Counted from the first letter of the stretch, positions 21,365-32,894 are shown. The stretch is DNA of 64,000 nucleotides from Phoenix dactylifera (GCF_009389715.1 NC_052409.1:4391775-4455774); one strand, 5' to 3'. The notes: generated from the sequence alone by a model not told the origin. Numbers and translations are program-made.

Positions 21365-23803
21365 TCTATCATGATAATTAAGTTTGGCATCCTTGGAATT
21401 GGTGAATGATTAGCAGACCTTTTTCGCCTGTATATATTGTCTTATCATGTAAGTGATTCAACAACCTTTTTATTGAATCTGCATGATCCTGTACTATTGC
21501 TTGAATGGAACTCTGCAGTGTATATGACATGTTTTTGTTTTACTTTTTAGCTTGGAAGAGTCTTTTTATCGAATCTGCAGGATCCTGTACTATTGCATGA
21601 ATGGAACTCTGCAGTGTATTATGACATGTTTTTGTTTTACTTTTTAGCATGGAAGCGTACCAAATTATTCACATGATCATTTTCTTGAATACGCTTTGAA
21701 GCAGTTGTTTTATTCTTCCTTTACCCTTTCTGTTCTGATATTTTCTCTTTGGATTTGTACACAGGGCTGGTTAACCCTTAAAGACACTTATTTTGCATTT
21801 GACGGGGCATTTGTTGAGACCATGTAGCGGGTTTCAACGTTTTAGGTGGACACTGTATGGTGATTGCTGTTGTACGCCACTTGTTAATATTCAAACTTCT
21901 GGTCTCAGTGCTCGGTCACTGATGCTAACAAGTGATACAGAAGTAGATTATTTTGCGGTTCTGGATACTTGCTTCCATTGAATTACTTCTGACTTAGCTA
22001 TTTTTTATCTCATCCTTTTAAAGGTGCATTTCTTGCAGACACTTCCAGGTGTTGCATAGCTTGATGCCATTGAATGCAAAAATCGAAGCTTATGGTTTAT
22101 GGCCTGTATATTTGTGTTTGCTGAAAAGTTGTGCTCTCAAATTTACTCTTCTAACTTGTCAAACTTGTTATCAGCAGAAGACTCGATTCTCTGTCTTTCT
22201 TTACTCTAAAGCATCCTTTTAGTTAATGTCAATCACCTTCAATATGGGTTGCTGTCATGGTTATGTTTATTGCTGTTTAGCTAGAATGTGGTGTAGCATA
22301 GAACTCTGATAAACTGAGGTATCTGCCTGAGATGAACATTTATAGGGTTCTATCTTCTTGACTGGGTACTAGCTGGACAATGAAATTATAGAGGTTTCTC
22401 TTCCTGCTTGCCAGTCAAGAATATGTTTCTGAGCGAACTATGCGTTGAGTTTGAGAATTTGGTGGCTCACCATAATGAAACTGACGGGATGTAATATCAG
22501 ATTATAGGCTTGACCATCAAAGGTTGCTATGAGAGAGCTGGCCCTTGTTTGCTTTGTCCTTGTCAAAGTGCAGTGCTCCTGATGCATGTCTCGGTTCTAT
22601 ATGGTTGTTTGATTATGCTGGTAGCTGCTGTTTGTGCATTGGAACATCTGTTCTTTTAGAATTTGGTTGGTTGGTATTGGATGAGGGACTTTCTGATGCT
22701 TGTTCAACTAAAAGCAGTAAATTTCATCTCAGATTTGTGGGGATACTTACTGTTGGACTTCAGCTAATGAATGATGATTAGTTGGTGGGGGGCTTGAATG
22801 GGCTTATCGCCAACTTATTGCACCTTTAGGATTATATTTACTCTTTGCAGGGGTCAGAAGTCTCTCATATACACCCAAAAGCATCAGCTGCAGAGAGGTG
22901 CAACAGAGCATTGGGGAAGTCTGTACCGCATACGGTGGGACGGTGTAATTGAGGAGCCCGGTAAGCCAAAACGTCTGCTGGTTGGTTCCATTCATGAGTG
23001 GGAAACCTGGAAGGATTGTGGAGAACCCGAGCCAGTGGGAAGTCTGAAAGGACTGTAGAAACCTTGAGTCAGAGGATGTGTTGAAGGAAAGGACGAGGAA
23101 ACCGTGGCAAGAGTCTCCCTTCCAGAGATGGGCGTTAACCTGACATGAACCCAGCTGCCTTCAGACCCTCCACGCTACAGTCGACTCTGTGACAGCAGCA
23201 GAGACTCTTTGGTGGGGAAACAAACGTACAAGCAAGGAGAGTCCTTCCAAGAAACAGCCCTTCCAAGATGATCGCATGTAATGTAGCTGGCTCCAGCATT
23301 AGTGGAGTGGATGGAGCCATCCAAGTTCGGCCTCAGAAACCAGGTTGAGGGGTGCTCAACTGTCGAGATGCCTGTTGATGAAGCTGGAGAGACCCCTTGG
23401 GGGCTGATGGTGGTAACCAGAGAGTTGCAACAAAAGAGCTCTATCTCGGGCTTGCCTTGCTTTTGTTTATTCTTTGAAATAATGCTTGGTCTGGCAGCTT
23501 ATTCCAAGCACATAGCCTGGATTGAAAAATGCTACCGGCTGATTTGAGTTGATGTAAAATGATTGCGGATTGAGGTTAATGAGAATGGAATTGGAACGGA
23601 AATATTCCGTTTCTTTCCAGGAAAAGGACAATTCAAGTTTTCCTTCTTGTAAGACGAGTAGACTTGAGTTATCAGCTCCTACAGGAAGAATGGTTTCAGT
23701 ACCGAACCTCAGAACAAACATTCCTCACGTTAATGATTAATTAGAATTGAAACTTGTCGTATGCAACATAACAACAACTTTACCTTTCCATTGATGGTCT
23801 TTG
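21365..23803. other. 3' flank of the helicase relic and intergenic DNA
   Basis: Contains a short tandem duplication (listed separately). From about 22840 to 23450 the sequence is more GC-rich, but I recognise no gene or element in it. Confidence 0.4.
21467..21660 (+). repeat. Tandem duplication of about 96 bp
   Basis: Two adjacent copies start at about 21467 and 21563. Both contain GATCCTGTACTATTGC, ATGGAACTCTGCAGTGTAT and GACATGTTTTTGTTTTACTT. They differ by only a few substitutions and one base, which points to a recent event. Confidence 0.9.
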
Positions 23804-23818
23804 AAATGTAGCCTTTTT

Positions 23819-26374
23819 GATCTTACCCAGGATCATCTGTCCAGAGCAGGGTGCTTTATAGGGGGGAGGAGTATATCAGATAATGTTCTAATCGCCAGGA
23901 GTTCATGTTTGATCTGGAGAGGGCTCCTATGCGGCGTTGTCTCATGGGGGTCAAGCTTGATATGGAGAGGCATATGACAGGATGTGCTGGAATTTTCTTC
24001 GTTCTTCCCTACAGAATTTTGGCTTTCATGAGATGTGGATCAGGTGGGTAATGGGCTGTGTGATGGGCTCTCTTTCTCTATTCTGGTAAATGGAACACCG
24101 TCTCATTTCTTTGATACATCTGTTGGACTTCGCCAGGGATGCCACTGTCCCTCTGCTTTTTATCATTTGTGCAGATGCATTATCCAGAGCTCTTCGAGCT
24201 GCAGTGGCACACAGATTCTGGGGTTTACAGGCCGGTGCAGAGGGCCATGCGATCCCCACTTGCTATTTGCTGATGATGTTACTGTTGGTTAGGGCGACCT
24301 GTCAGACTGCCCACACGTCCGAGGATCCTCTATGCCTATTGTATGCTTCTGGTCAACGGATTAACTTGGACAAATCGTCTATTCTTTTCAGTCCGAAGAC
24401 CAAGGCTCAGTTAAGGCAGCTATTATGGAGATTATGGGAGTTGGTGAGCAGGTGGCACCTTGACATATCTGGGTGTGCCGATTCTTGGGCGTCGCTTGCG
24501 CAGCGGAGATGTTCTCTCTCTTGAGATAGCATAGACACAAGTTGGAGGGATGGCAGATGCACGCTCTATCTATGATGGGTAGAGTCACATTGGCACGTCA
24601 GTACTTAGTGCTATTCCGGTATACCTTATTTCTCACGCTGTCCTCCCCGTTTCTTCGTGAGATCAGTGAGCGACTTATCAGAAGACTTCATTTGGGGGAG
24701 GCGTGATGACAGAGGCAGAGCACATCTAGTAGCTGTGGGAGAGTGGTCTGTCAGGCCGGTCAGACATGGTGTTTGGAGTGCCGTCCTTGGTGGCACGACG
24801 GGAGGATTCGGTTATGCGGTTGGCAGCTAGTCTCATACTGGAGCCCGAGAGTATATGGTCCTCCCTGATGAGGGCAAGTACGGTGCACTGACGGTTGGTG
24901 TTAGGGCGGGGCGGACTCCATTCCCCCATCTGGAGGGAAGATCAGTGCTAGGGCTTCATTAGTGCTTCCGGCGATCCGGTGGGCTATCGGGATGGCATGT
25001 CGGTGGATGTTCTTGAGGATAGCTGGTGTGACCGAGTTACCGGATTAGCAGTACTGCCGGCCATGGTGGATACGGGTAGGCTGATGGGACGGGCGGGTTA
25101 GGACTTACTGTCCAGGGGAGGGGAGATGGGATGAGGTGTTTGTTCGGGAGGCTTTTGGGGAGCACTGGCGGAGAGGATTTTGGCTTTCCGATCCCGCTCC
25201 GGGCGGAGCCTGACAGATTGGTATGGTTTCCGACAGGCCGGACGAGGGTGCGTGCCAGGGATATCCATGAGTGGACCAGTAGGGAGCCGGAGAGGCGGAT
25301 TGATGGCAGATGGATATGGAGGATTGAGGGTGCACCCCCGGTGGCGCTTTTTCTATGGAAGGTGGCCTGGGGCTGCCTTCCAACTAGGAGCGTGTTGGCC
25401 AGACGGGGGATGAGGATGGGATCCCTATGATGTGAGATGTGCCTGGATGCTGAGGAGACTATCGGCCATGTGCTGCTTCGATGCCCGATAGCAGTGCAGT
25501 GTTGGAGATTAGCCTCGGCGCTACTTCCTCCCTTGTGGGAGTCGGTGGGAGGATCTGCTGCGGTACTTGCGTGAGGCTACTCGGAGGCCGGGGGTTGCCG
25601 AGACAGGGTCCATAGTGGCGTACCTAGCCTATCATATATGGCTGGCTAGGAACGACCGTCTCTTCGAGGGAGGGCGGTTACCCCCACGGGTTGTGATGGA
25701 GAGAGCACTGAGGCAGGCAGCGGAGACATCTATGTTGGCCACGTCGGCTCCACTTGGGAGGTCTAGGGACATCTGGGGTACCTGCTCTGCTGTTTCAGCG
25801 TCCAGGTTTCGTGTCTTTTCTTGGGTACTCCCACCCCCTGGCTATCTTAAGGTGAATTTCGATGGTGGTATGGCGGAGGATGGTGCATCAGGGGGTGTGG
25901 GTTTCGTGATCAGGGACCATCGTGGCACACTCATTGCGGCTGGAGGACGGAGTATCTTTGGCTGTTCGGTGGTGGGAGCAGAGGTGCAGGCTGCTTGGGA
26001 GGGACTTCTGGTCGCGAGACGGGTCCTGGGGGCCGACAGACTTGTTCTTGAGGGTGATTGCTCGACAGTGATTGACTGGATACGAGGTGTGGACATGTAT
26101 GGGGATGGTCACCCGCTGATACGGGATATACGCAGTCTGGTTCGAGAACTGATTTCATGTCAGATCGCCCATGCCTACCGAGAGGCGAACAGTGCAGCAG
26201 ACTGGGTCGCCTCCTATGTTGCCCGGCATACTGGGGAGGCCCTTTGGTCTAGATTAGAGGGTGTTCCACATGCTTTATTTTGTCTTCTTTTCTTTGATAT
26301 GTCTGGATGTATCCACGTTAGAGGTATATGAATGAAATACCGTTTTGACCAAAAAAAATAAAAATAAATAAAAA
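23819..26374 (+). mobile_element. L1-type LINE retrotransposon, 5'-truncated
   Basis: The element starts within the reverse transcriptase. PEQGAF, then GRSISDNVLIAQEF can be read through frame breaks near 23860-23930, followed by GVKLDMERAYDRMCW. Next come NGTPSHFF, GLRQGC and the catalytic LLFADDVTVG (YADD-type motif with F) near 24265-24292. A zinc-knuckle region (zf-RVT) occurs at about 25310-25520, with C-x2-C and H-x4-C spacing around CEMC and GHVLLRC. The RNase H domain is listed separately. The 3' end is an A-rich tail at 26350-26374. Likely target-site duplications are AAATGTAGCCTTTTT (23804-23818) and AAATGTGGCCTTTCT (26375-26389), with two mismatches. The reverse transcriptase frame is broken, so it is not autonomous. 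Confidence 0.85.
25567..26331 (+). CDS. LINE C-terminal region with RNase H domain, open frame
   Basis: An uninterrupted 254-codon frame at the 3' end of the LINE. Residues 15-35 (IVAYLAYHIWLARNDRLFEG) are typical of the linker before the RNase H domain in plant LINEs. The RNase H fold runs from about residue 93 (GYLKVNFDGG) to 230. The four acidic catalytic residues are all visible: D99 (NFDGG), E139 (GAEVQAAWEGL), D164 (LEGDCSTV) and D212 (NSAADWVA). It would degrade RNA in RNA-DNA hybrids during reverse transcription. The true polypeptide would begin upstream, in the broken reverse transcriptase part, so this is a remnant of a larger ORF2 and not a stand-alone gene. It ends shortly before the poly(A) tail. 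Confidence 0.75.
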   Translation: MREATRRPGVAETGSIVAYLAYHIWLARNDRLFEGGRLPPRVVMERALRQAAETSMLATSAPLGRSRDIWGTCSAVSASRFRVFSWVLPPPGYLKVNFDGGMAEDGASGGVGFVIRDHRGTLIAAGGRSIFGCSVVGAEVQAAWEGLLVARRVLGADRLVLEGDCSTVIDWIRGVDMYGDGHPLIRDIRSLVRELISCQIAHAYREANSAADWVASYVARHTGEALWSRLEGVPHALFCLLFFDMSGCIHVRGI

Positions 26375-26561
26375 AAATGTGGCCTTTCTCCCTTATTTTT
26401 ATGAAGCGGGCTGACATTAACTGAAGGAAAGGGCATTTCAATTATTTGATGATAAAAAGCCGAGCCATGGCAGCTTTAAGAATAGTAAAAATTGATACGG
26501 GCGATAAGAAGGGACCGCTGCAAGACGTCGTGCTCACCAGGTTGTTTTTTTTTTTTTTTTT

Positions 26562-27600
26562 GGATTGAACGGAAGGCTGTGCCACCTTTCGTTTTATCAC
26601 ATAAGAAATATGTACATATTGGGTTGCTTTGTCAGTAGAAAGATGGTATAAGTAATCCCAACCAAGGACACGAGTCGTAGGCTTTCCTGCTCCTGCAACA
26701 GTTTTGTAAATCCCCATGATCACTTCTTTTGGTGCACCATTGTAGAAGGACGTCCAATCTTGGAGAAGTGATATTGCCTTCTGAGTCACAAGTCCTGAAG
26801 ACGTAGCTTGAAATTCAAAAACCCTGTCTTTCTCTCTTTACATAAACACCAACACACTGTGGAGAACATGCAGTTCCATCCTATTTTCTTCTCTTTACAA
26901 ATAATTTTGTTCTCCTTGTATTCCATTGCTCTTCTGTTATTGGAGAAAGTGGGGGCAGCGGAACTTTATCGGTGATCTGTTGCCAAACCATCGCTATAAA
27001 GGAACACTTCAGGAATAGATGATTAGTTATTTCATCTTCTTCTCCATAGAGAGGGTAAGCTGGTGGGGCAGTCCACTTCTTTTTCCGTAGTTTCTCAGTT
27101 GTCAAAATTCTATTGTAGTAGCTTAACCAATTAAAGATTTTAATTTGTTCTAAAAGTGGGAGCTTCCCGTTGATGGTTGCGAAGTGGGATGTTATCCCTC
27201 CATGATTCAAAAATTGGTAGCAGCTTCTTACCGAGAAGGTTTTTGAGATGTTCCATTTCCAACATGTGGTATCCTCTTCAAGAGTGAGTATTATCATATC
27301 CAGAAGGCCCTGCACTTAATTCAATTCATTCCTAGCTAGGATGTTTAAAATGGGTCTTGCAGAGAGCCAATGTGCAATTGAAGAGTTCGGTTTGTTGGTG
27401 AGAAGAAACAAGGTAGGAAGGAGAGTCTTTAGAGGCTCTTCTGATGACTAATAATCATGCCAAAATGCAATTTGATCACTCTTTTCTTGGTTGCGTGAGG
27501 CTCTAACGAAAAACCAAGTGCCTATTCTCGTTATACTTCTCCATGGCGGGGACACTTTTTAACTTGTGCCTTTATGGCTTGGCTTAGTGTTTGCGAGAAT
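26562..27600 (-). mobile_element. LINE remnant, minus strand (zinc-knuckle region)
   Basis: On the minus strand the segment 27315-26881 reads DTTCWKWN, SKTFSVRSCYQFLNHGG, IKIFNWLSYYNRILTTEKL and NHLFLKCSF. This is the zf-RVT region after the reverse transcriptase of plant LINEs and related retroelements. Upstream, 27480-27330 adds FWHDY and LPTLFLLTNKPNSSIAHW, which is the usual preceding segment, with stops. The plus-strand T run at 26545-26561 is its poly(A) tail. It differs in sequence from the LINE at 23819-26374 and is in opposite orientation. Its 5' boundary is not defined. Confidence 0.7.
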
Positions 27601-28660
27601 AGTGCAGATCATGAGTGAGCTTTCTCCAGGGTCTGAAAGGTTAACTATTGTATTTCCACTACCACTTTGTTAAGAGGTATTGGTTTAGCAATCTGGAGGG
27701 GCTGCGGTGGCCGCCGTCCATGGAGTTCTCCAGGAGGGGGAGAGGGAAGTGTCTCCCCTATTTCGGAAAGTGAAGAAGAGGAGAAGACAGTTCTTCTCTC
27801 GTTCTTCTCTCTCTAGCTTCTTTCTCTAGTCTCTCAATAGTTGGCCGGGTAATTGGTGGAAGAAACTCGAGGAACCTATTGATAAATCCCCGGTGACGCC
27901 GGTAGACAGTCTAGATTGCTAATCCATGTATGTTTTTTTTTTTGATATTCAAGTTTGTTGATATATATGTGTGTTATTGATTTGTGCATATGATAGTATA
28001 TTTTATATAATTTTTAGTACAAATATATTTGCATAATAGTGTATGTATAAGATATTGAAAATATGAATATGTGAACAATAAAGATATTGAGGTTGTGATA
28101 ATTTTTTGGGCCTTACATACTCTCTAGGGTCTTGTTCTAGGATGTACACAGCCATGCCGGGTGAATGCTGGGCAACATCAAAGGCTATAATTATTAATTT
28201 TGATGGTGCTACCTTCCATATGACTATATGAGTCAATGCTGGTGCCCCTTTTCAACCTGCCTTGTCAAGCATTGGAGATGGCAAAATCGCGAGCTTGCAC
28301 AAAAAAAGTTCTATACCTGGTCTTAGAAGATGGCCATAGTCTCTATGGTAACATGCAAGAATCCTATATTTCTTACGCACGATGAGTGTGAATGCGGCCA
28401 ATAAAGTCAGAAAACAAAATACTACGCAGAGGTATTAGCACAGCCCCGTGGTCTGTTCTGGTGAAACTTTTAGAGTGGTGAGCCGCGAAGAAAGCAACTC
28501 AGTCTGCACCAACTCTCGTAGTCTATTGCAATGTCTAATAATAGCCGTTATATTTGATTTTTTTTTTTTTTGGCAACAAAGAAGAAGTGCACCCTGCTCG
28601 GTTCCCCCTTCAATGAAGAGGACCGACGTGAAGTTCTGAAAATAACCAAATCTAATGTTA
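27601..28660. other. Unassigned, probable transposon-derived DNA
   Basis: Contains a purine-rich then CT-rich stretch (27725-27835). I recognise no protein domain and no element ends. Confidence 0.35.
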
Positions 28661-28665
28661 GATTT

Positions 28666-28925
28666 AAAGCGTCGGCAATAAGCAAACCGGCACGGTGCGG
28701 CCGACGCATCTAATTAGCGTCGGCGGAGCCGATGTTTATAAGCATCGGTGAACTCTAAAATAGGCGACGCTTAAAAGCGTCGGCATAGAGTTAGTTTATG
28801 CCGACGCTTTCAAAAAACGTCGGAAAGAAAAAATTTCAATTTCATCCCTATATATTCGATGCTTTCACAATGCTTTTGGAGGCATTAGCATGAAAATTAC
28901 CGATGCGTATAAGCATCTGAAAAAG
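28666..28925. repeat. GCGTCGGC inverted-repeat cluster, CACTA-like subterminal region
   Basis: At least eight copies of GCGTCGGC, GCCGACGC or close variants (GCATCGG, CGATGC) occur in about 260 bp in both orientations. They are often paired as hairpins, for example GGCGACGCTTAAAAGCGTCGGC at about 28763-28784 and GCCGACGCTTTC with AAACGTCGG at 28800-28823. Dense short subterminal repeats of this kind mark the ends of CACTA (En/Spm) transposons. I found no terminal CACTA motif, so the element end is missing or degraded. Confidence 0.5.
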
Positions 28926-29724
28926 TGCCGAAAAATATTATTTCTTCTGTAATAAACGTGAATCACGTTTCAGCGTACCCGCCGTCCGACCGACCAAACA
29001 ATGCACCGTATTATTGCCTAACCATGCTCGCTAATAGAAAACCATGCAAGCGATGAGGAGGGCGATTTCGATGGGCCACGGAATCTCTCGAAAAGGGAAG
29101 CTTGTGTTGCATTTGTACTCGACCACCAAACCTATATATATATATATGACGTCCCACGGAGGATCCAACGCTCTATCCACCGCGTCTGGACTCGGCAAGA
29201 AGCAAATTGCCATGGATGTTTGGATATCCGAAGAGTATGTGGCGAAGAGACGAGAGGAGAAAATGGCAGCAGCAGCAGTTGAAGCTAAAAAGCGATCAGA
29301 GAAGGCGTCGAGGTCTGGCGCAATGGAGGATGAGAAGGAGAGATCTTGGAAGGCAGCTGATTCGAAACAGAGTTCGACCGTCTCAAATGGAGATACATGG
29401 CAGGAGGAGATTGTTTTTAATTGCTTTTCTGCATAATTTTATATCTTTTATTTCACCTTCCAGTGCTGTTTAACTTGTTAATTAATAGTGTACATATCTT
29501 GATGGCTGTGCCTGTATCAGAATGTTAATAACAGAATCTCATCATCTATATTAAGCTTGAGAACTTAAGAATAAAAAATGCCACTATTGATATAGCAGTC
29601 AGTAAATGTTGATATAGTATTCGAAGAATAGCTTAACCCCGGTTAGTGAAGTTGGAGTCTTCTAGAATAGTGTTGAACTATAGAGGTTTGGTCTTCTGAT
29701 CACAGTTACCCGTGTGTATCGCAG
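28926..29724. other. Unassigned DNA with one open frame
   Basis: A 130-codon frame at 29044-29436 (+) is rich in Ala, Lys and Glu in its second half (for example WISEEYVAKRREEKMAAAAV). I recognise no family. It may be a piece of a transposon protein connected with the repeat cluster just upstream. Confidence 0.3.
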
Positions 29725-29937
29725 ATCACGGTGATCGGATGTCTCATGCAGCATCAAGGGGTGTGTTGTCCGTCCAATTGTGCTCATCATGCAATACACG
29801 AGATCTTCATTTGTAGCCCGACACTTCGAGAAGTTCATCTGGACGACACTGATGGTTCTAGCTCTTTTTTGTATTTTTTACTATTTTTTGACTTGACAGA
29901 ATGTACTCACATTAGAGCTATATGGAAAAAAAAAAAA
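29725..29937 (+). mobile_element. LINE 3' end fragment
   Basis: The frame reading FLYFLLFFDLTECTHIRAIW (about 29862-29921) closely matches the last residues of the LINE at 23819-26374 (LFCLLFFDMSGCIHVRGI). It is followed by an A run (29923-29937). The upstream stretch is a degraded RNase H C-terminus. It is a severely 5'-truncated insertion of a related L1 family. Confidence 0.65.
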
Positions 29938-30648
29938 CTCATAAATATTATATATTCTCACATGTTGCATCCAATATGGATTGCCGTGCAGAACGGGGGA
30001 ATTATGCAGGAAATGGAGTGGTGGTGGGTAGCAGTATACTCTTTTACAATATTAGGACCTTTAGAAGCTCAAAATTAGTTATGGACTTCATATACCAAAA
30101 TTAGGTGTGGACTTCATATACCAAAATTAGGTTTGGACTTCATTCCTCTATATCAAATAAGATAGGAGATAACAGACAGGCAAAACTAATGATAGATTAG
30201 TGTTCTTGTATAGCAAAGTTGACCAAATGACGAGTTGATTGGGTTGCTCAAAATTAGTTGCGGACTTCATTCATCTAAACTAAATACAAGATAAAAGATA
30301 TGATAGAGTAAAAACTAATGATAGGTTGGTGCTTTCGTATAGCAAAGATGGTCCAAGGATGACCTGACTGGGTTTGTTCTTTCAATGGTATTTTCGTGCC
30401 ATTATTTTACTGATGGGGAGTTCAGTGAGACAGACTGCCAAAAAGAAAAAGATGAGTTTACTGATGGGGTAATTTTACAGAGCACAGGAACTTAATATCG
30501 CTCCTCCCTTTGCTCGGAACAAAGCATATCAATAAGCAATTAAAGAGCTCAGTCTGAGAAACACAGAGCGCTAGAGCAGTGGTGTCATGACGATGGAGGG
30601 AAGCAAATCCAATCCAAAGAGAGGTCGTGTGAGAGGCAACGATCAGTA
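29938..30648. other. Intergenic plus 3' UTR of the cytochrome b561 gene
   Basis: Contains two diverged copies of 'ttatggacttcatataccaaaattag' near 30077-30145 and a related segment near 30255, a short local repeat. The right end should be the 3' UTR of the b561 gene on the minus strand. Confidence 0.4.
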
Positions 30649-32894
30649 CTAGTCATCGGATACAGCGGTATAATCATGGGGGTCTTCTACATGGTAAGGA
30701 GCAATGGTGGATATCACCACACAGGCTCCTAAAAATATTACTACAAGGGCAGTGAAATTGACCAAGAAAGCTTCCGAACTATACTTGGCGAGGCCCGAGT
30801 TCTCGAGGAATGTGAGCTTCTCTAGAAAGCCTAACTCAGCAGCTCCTACGGCCAGTATGTAGACGAAGAGCCCGAACAACACATGCCATGGAAGAGCAAC
30901 TCGTTTGAAGGCCAAGGAAGCACCCGGATAGAAGAAGGTGACGAAGCCAAAAATCCACTGAAAAAAAAGAGAGAGTGAGATATTGAAGTTATAATCTATG
31001 CAAAAGATTCATAGAAGACAAACTAGTAGAAAAGAATTTGTATAGAGGTAGTCGTGATATTTGGTGACATATTTTGCTTATTTATCAATATTAGTTTTAT
31101 GTGAGAATCCGTGTGAACATGTGTTTAGTCCCACATTAGTTATTCACTGTATAGATCTTGAGTACTTATATAGGATCAACGAACTCAAAATAATAGCTTC
31201 TAGTTAGTTTTTTTGGATGAGGTCCTGAATCATTACAAATGATATCAGAACAGATCCGGTTAATGACTTATATGGACTAGAGGATACTGCAGCACGAGTA
31301 TATTTGAGCAGCTGACCATGAGTTAATTGTGGAGTTTGTGATTGGATTTGGATCTCTAGCCTAATGAGGACACCAGAGCTTAAACAAGAAAAGTATGTGA
31401 GGATCCGTATGGGCATATGTTTAGTCTGTAGGATCAAAGAGCCCAAAATAATACCTTCTAGCTAGCGTTTTTATGTAAGATCCTGGATTGTTAGATCCCT
31501 AACGGTCCTAAATAGCATAACAACATCTTGCCCCTTTAAGGAAGGGTACGCAGATAGCATTAGATTCTTGAAGTTATTGTCATAACTTTCTTCTAGGTTT
31601 CTGTTGAACTAAACATCAGCCACCGTATGGTGTCCATCATTTTATCTTCTTGCCTTTCTTATTCTATGCTGCAAGTCATATTCTTGGATGCACACGCACA
31701 GAAATCATCAAAAAAAGATCTTCAACTAATGAGATTGCAGCTATCACACTACCATACCTGAATGCCATAAAGACATATCGTACCAAGCCCGATCCATGAA
31801 TGCAAGCTGTAGAGATTGGCGATCCCACTTTCATTGTGATATTTGAAGGCCGCATAGATTCCCACGGCACCAAGCACAAGAGCAATTGCATGAAGAATCA
31901 AGTGGATCAGTTTCTTTACTTCTTTGCTGAAAGGAAGAGCTCTATAGCTCATTATTGCTGCCACTCAATTTTAAATTTTCAAAATTAGCAGTTCAATTCA
32001 TATAAACCACATCTGGCTGGCATTATTAATGGTGTGGAGTTCTTCAAAATTGGGCATGCTTACCTTCACTTCCAATTATAATGAATCCAATCAGCATGAG
32101 AACTGGATGAACCTGCAAAAATTGTTTGAAAAGAGAAAAATACCAAAAAAAAACTTAGATATCAATAGAGTAGAGTACTGGCCCACACGTTGAGAGATGT
32201 TGATCCATCTTTTTAGAGGAAAGCTGACTCACATCAGGATACAGAGCTTACATAGTTGTACACTGAAGATACAAAGATCCTCCAAATCATTTAGAAGATT
32301 GATCAACTTGTTGAATGGTTTAACATGTCTACTTACAGACGACAATCTTTTGTAAAAAAAATTTATTGCTTTATATATATATATATATTGCAAATCCTTT
32401 ATAAATAGCTTATGTAAACTTTTCTTTTCTAATAAAGCCCAGATGGCTCTAACTCCCTCTTCATAAAAAAAAAAAAAGAATTTGACTTTACTGGCCCAAA
32501 AACTAATTAAAGGTCTAGGTCTCTTAGAGGCCGATCTTGAACCTTACCTGACCCAGAGTAATACCAAATGATATATTAGACATGACAAATAATCAGAGTT
32601 ACAAAATCCTTGTCACCCGACAAGTCTACAATGGAGAACTCAGTTACACCACGCTCTCATCTAACAAAATAACAGAAAACAGCATCTAAAATCCAAGTGG
32701 AAGAAGGAAGGAGATGATCATACATTAAAGATGAGAGATTTGTTCGTGGACTCGAAGGCGAGGCCGCCTCGGAAGTGGATGCACCACACCAGCACCAGCG
32801 CCGCCGCCGCCGCCGCGAGCGCATGCGACGCAAACGTGAACCCCTCAGCTCTCACTCCTGCCAACCCTCCCATCTCTTCTCTTCTTTCGCTCAT
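30649..32894 (-). CDS. Cytochrome b561, transmembrane ascorbate ferrireductase
   Basis: Four exons on the minus strand: 32894-32724, 32112-32064, 31957-31758 and 30957-30649. Together they give 242 residues with GT-AG introns and a closed frame. Family members are di-heme proteins of the tonoplast or plasma membrane that pass electrons from ascorbate across the membrane and reduce ferric chelates or monodehydroascorbate. The four heme-ligand histidines are H59 (HPVLM), H92 (KKLIHLILH), H126 (SLHSWIG) and H165 (LPWH). Their spacing of 33, 34 and 39 equals that of the family. Six hydrophobic helices are visible, and FTFASHALA and FRGGLAFES precede helix 2. The tail (PYHVEDPHDYTAVSDD) is cytosolic and resembles Arabidopsis At4g25570. 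The start at 32894 is the first in-frame ATG. An ATG seven codons later (32873, MGGLAG) is also possible. The last intron contains a TRIM-like element. Confidence 0.93.
31100..31495 (+). mobile_element. TRIM-like miniature LTR retroelement, copy 1
   Basis: Two direct repeats flank a 158-bp centre. The 5' LTR (31100-31237, 138 bp) begins TGTGAGAATCC and ends CATTACA. The 3' LTR (31396-31495) begins TGTGAGGATCC and has lost about 40 bp after GTTTAGTC. Directly after the 5' LTR comes TGATATCAGAAC (31240-31251), a two-mismatch version of the initiator-Met tRNA primer-binding site TGGTATCAGAGC. An A/G-rich polypurine-like tract (AAACAAGAAAAG) precedes the 3' LTR. There is no coding capacity. The element sits in intron 3 of the cytochrome b561 gene, antisense to it. 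No target-site duplication was found. Confidence 0.75.

Noticed and set aside
23059-23450. GC-rich stretch before the LINE as its 5' part
   Set aside because: The candidate target-site duplication at 23804-23818 places the LINE start later, and no LINE domain is encoded in this stretch.
29044-29436. 130-codon open frame, Lys/Ala-rich, as a gene
   Set aside because: No family recognised and it lies in transposon-derived DNA. It is kept only as a note in the annotation.
31100-31237. Reading the TRIM family as Cassandra elements with 5S rRNA promoters
   Set aside because: The LTRs contain no 5S rRNA-like A box, intermediate element or C box.
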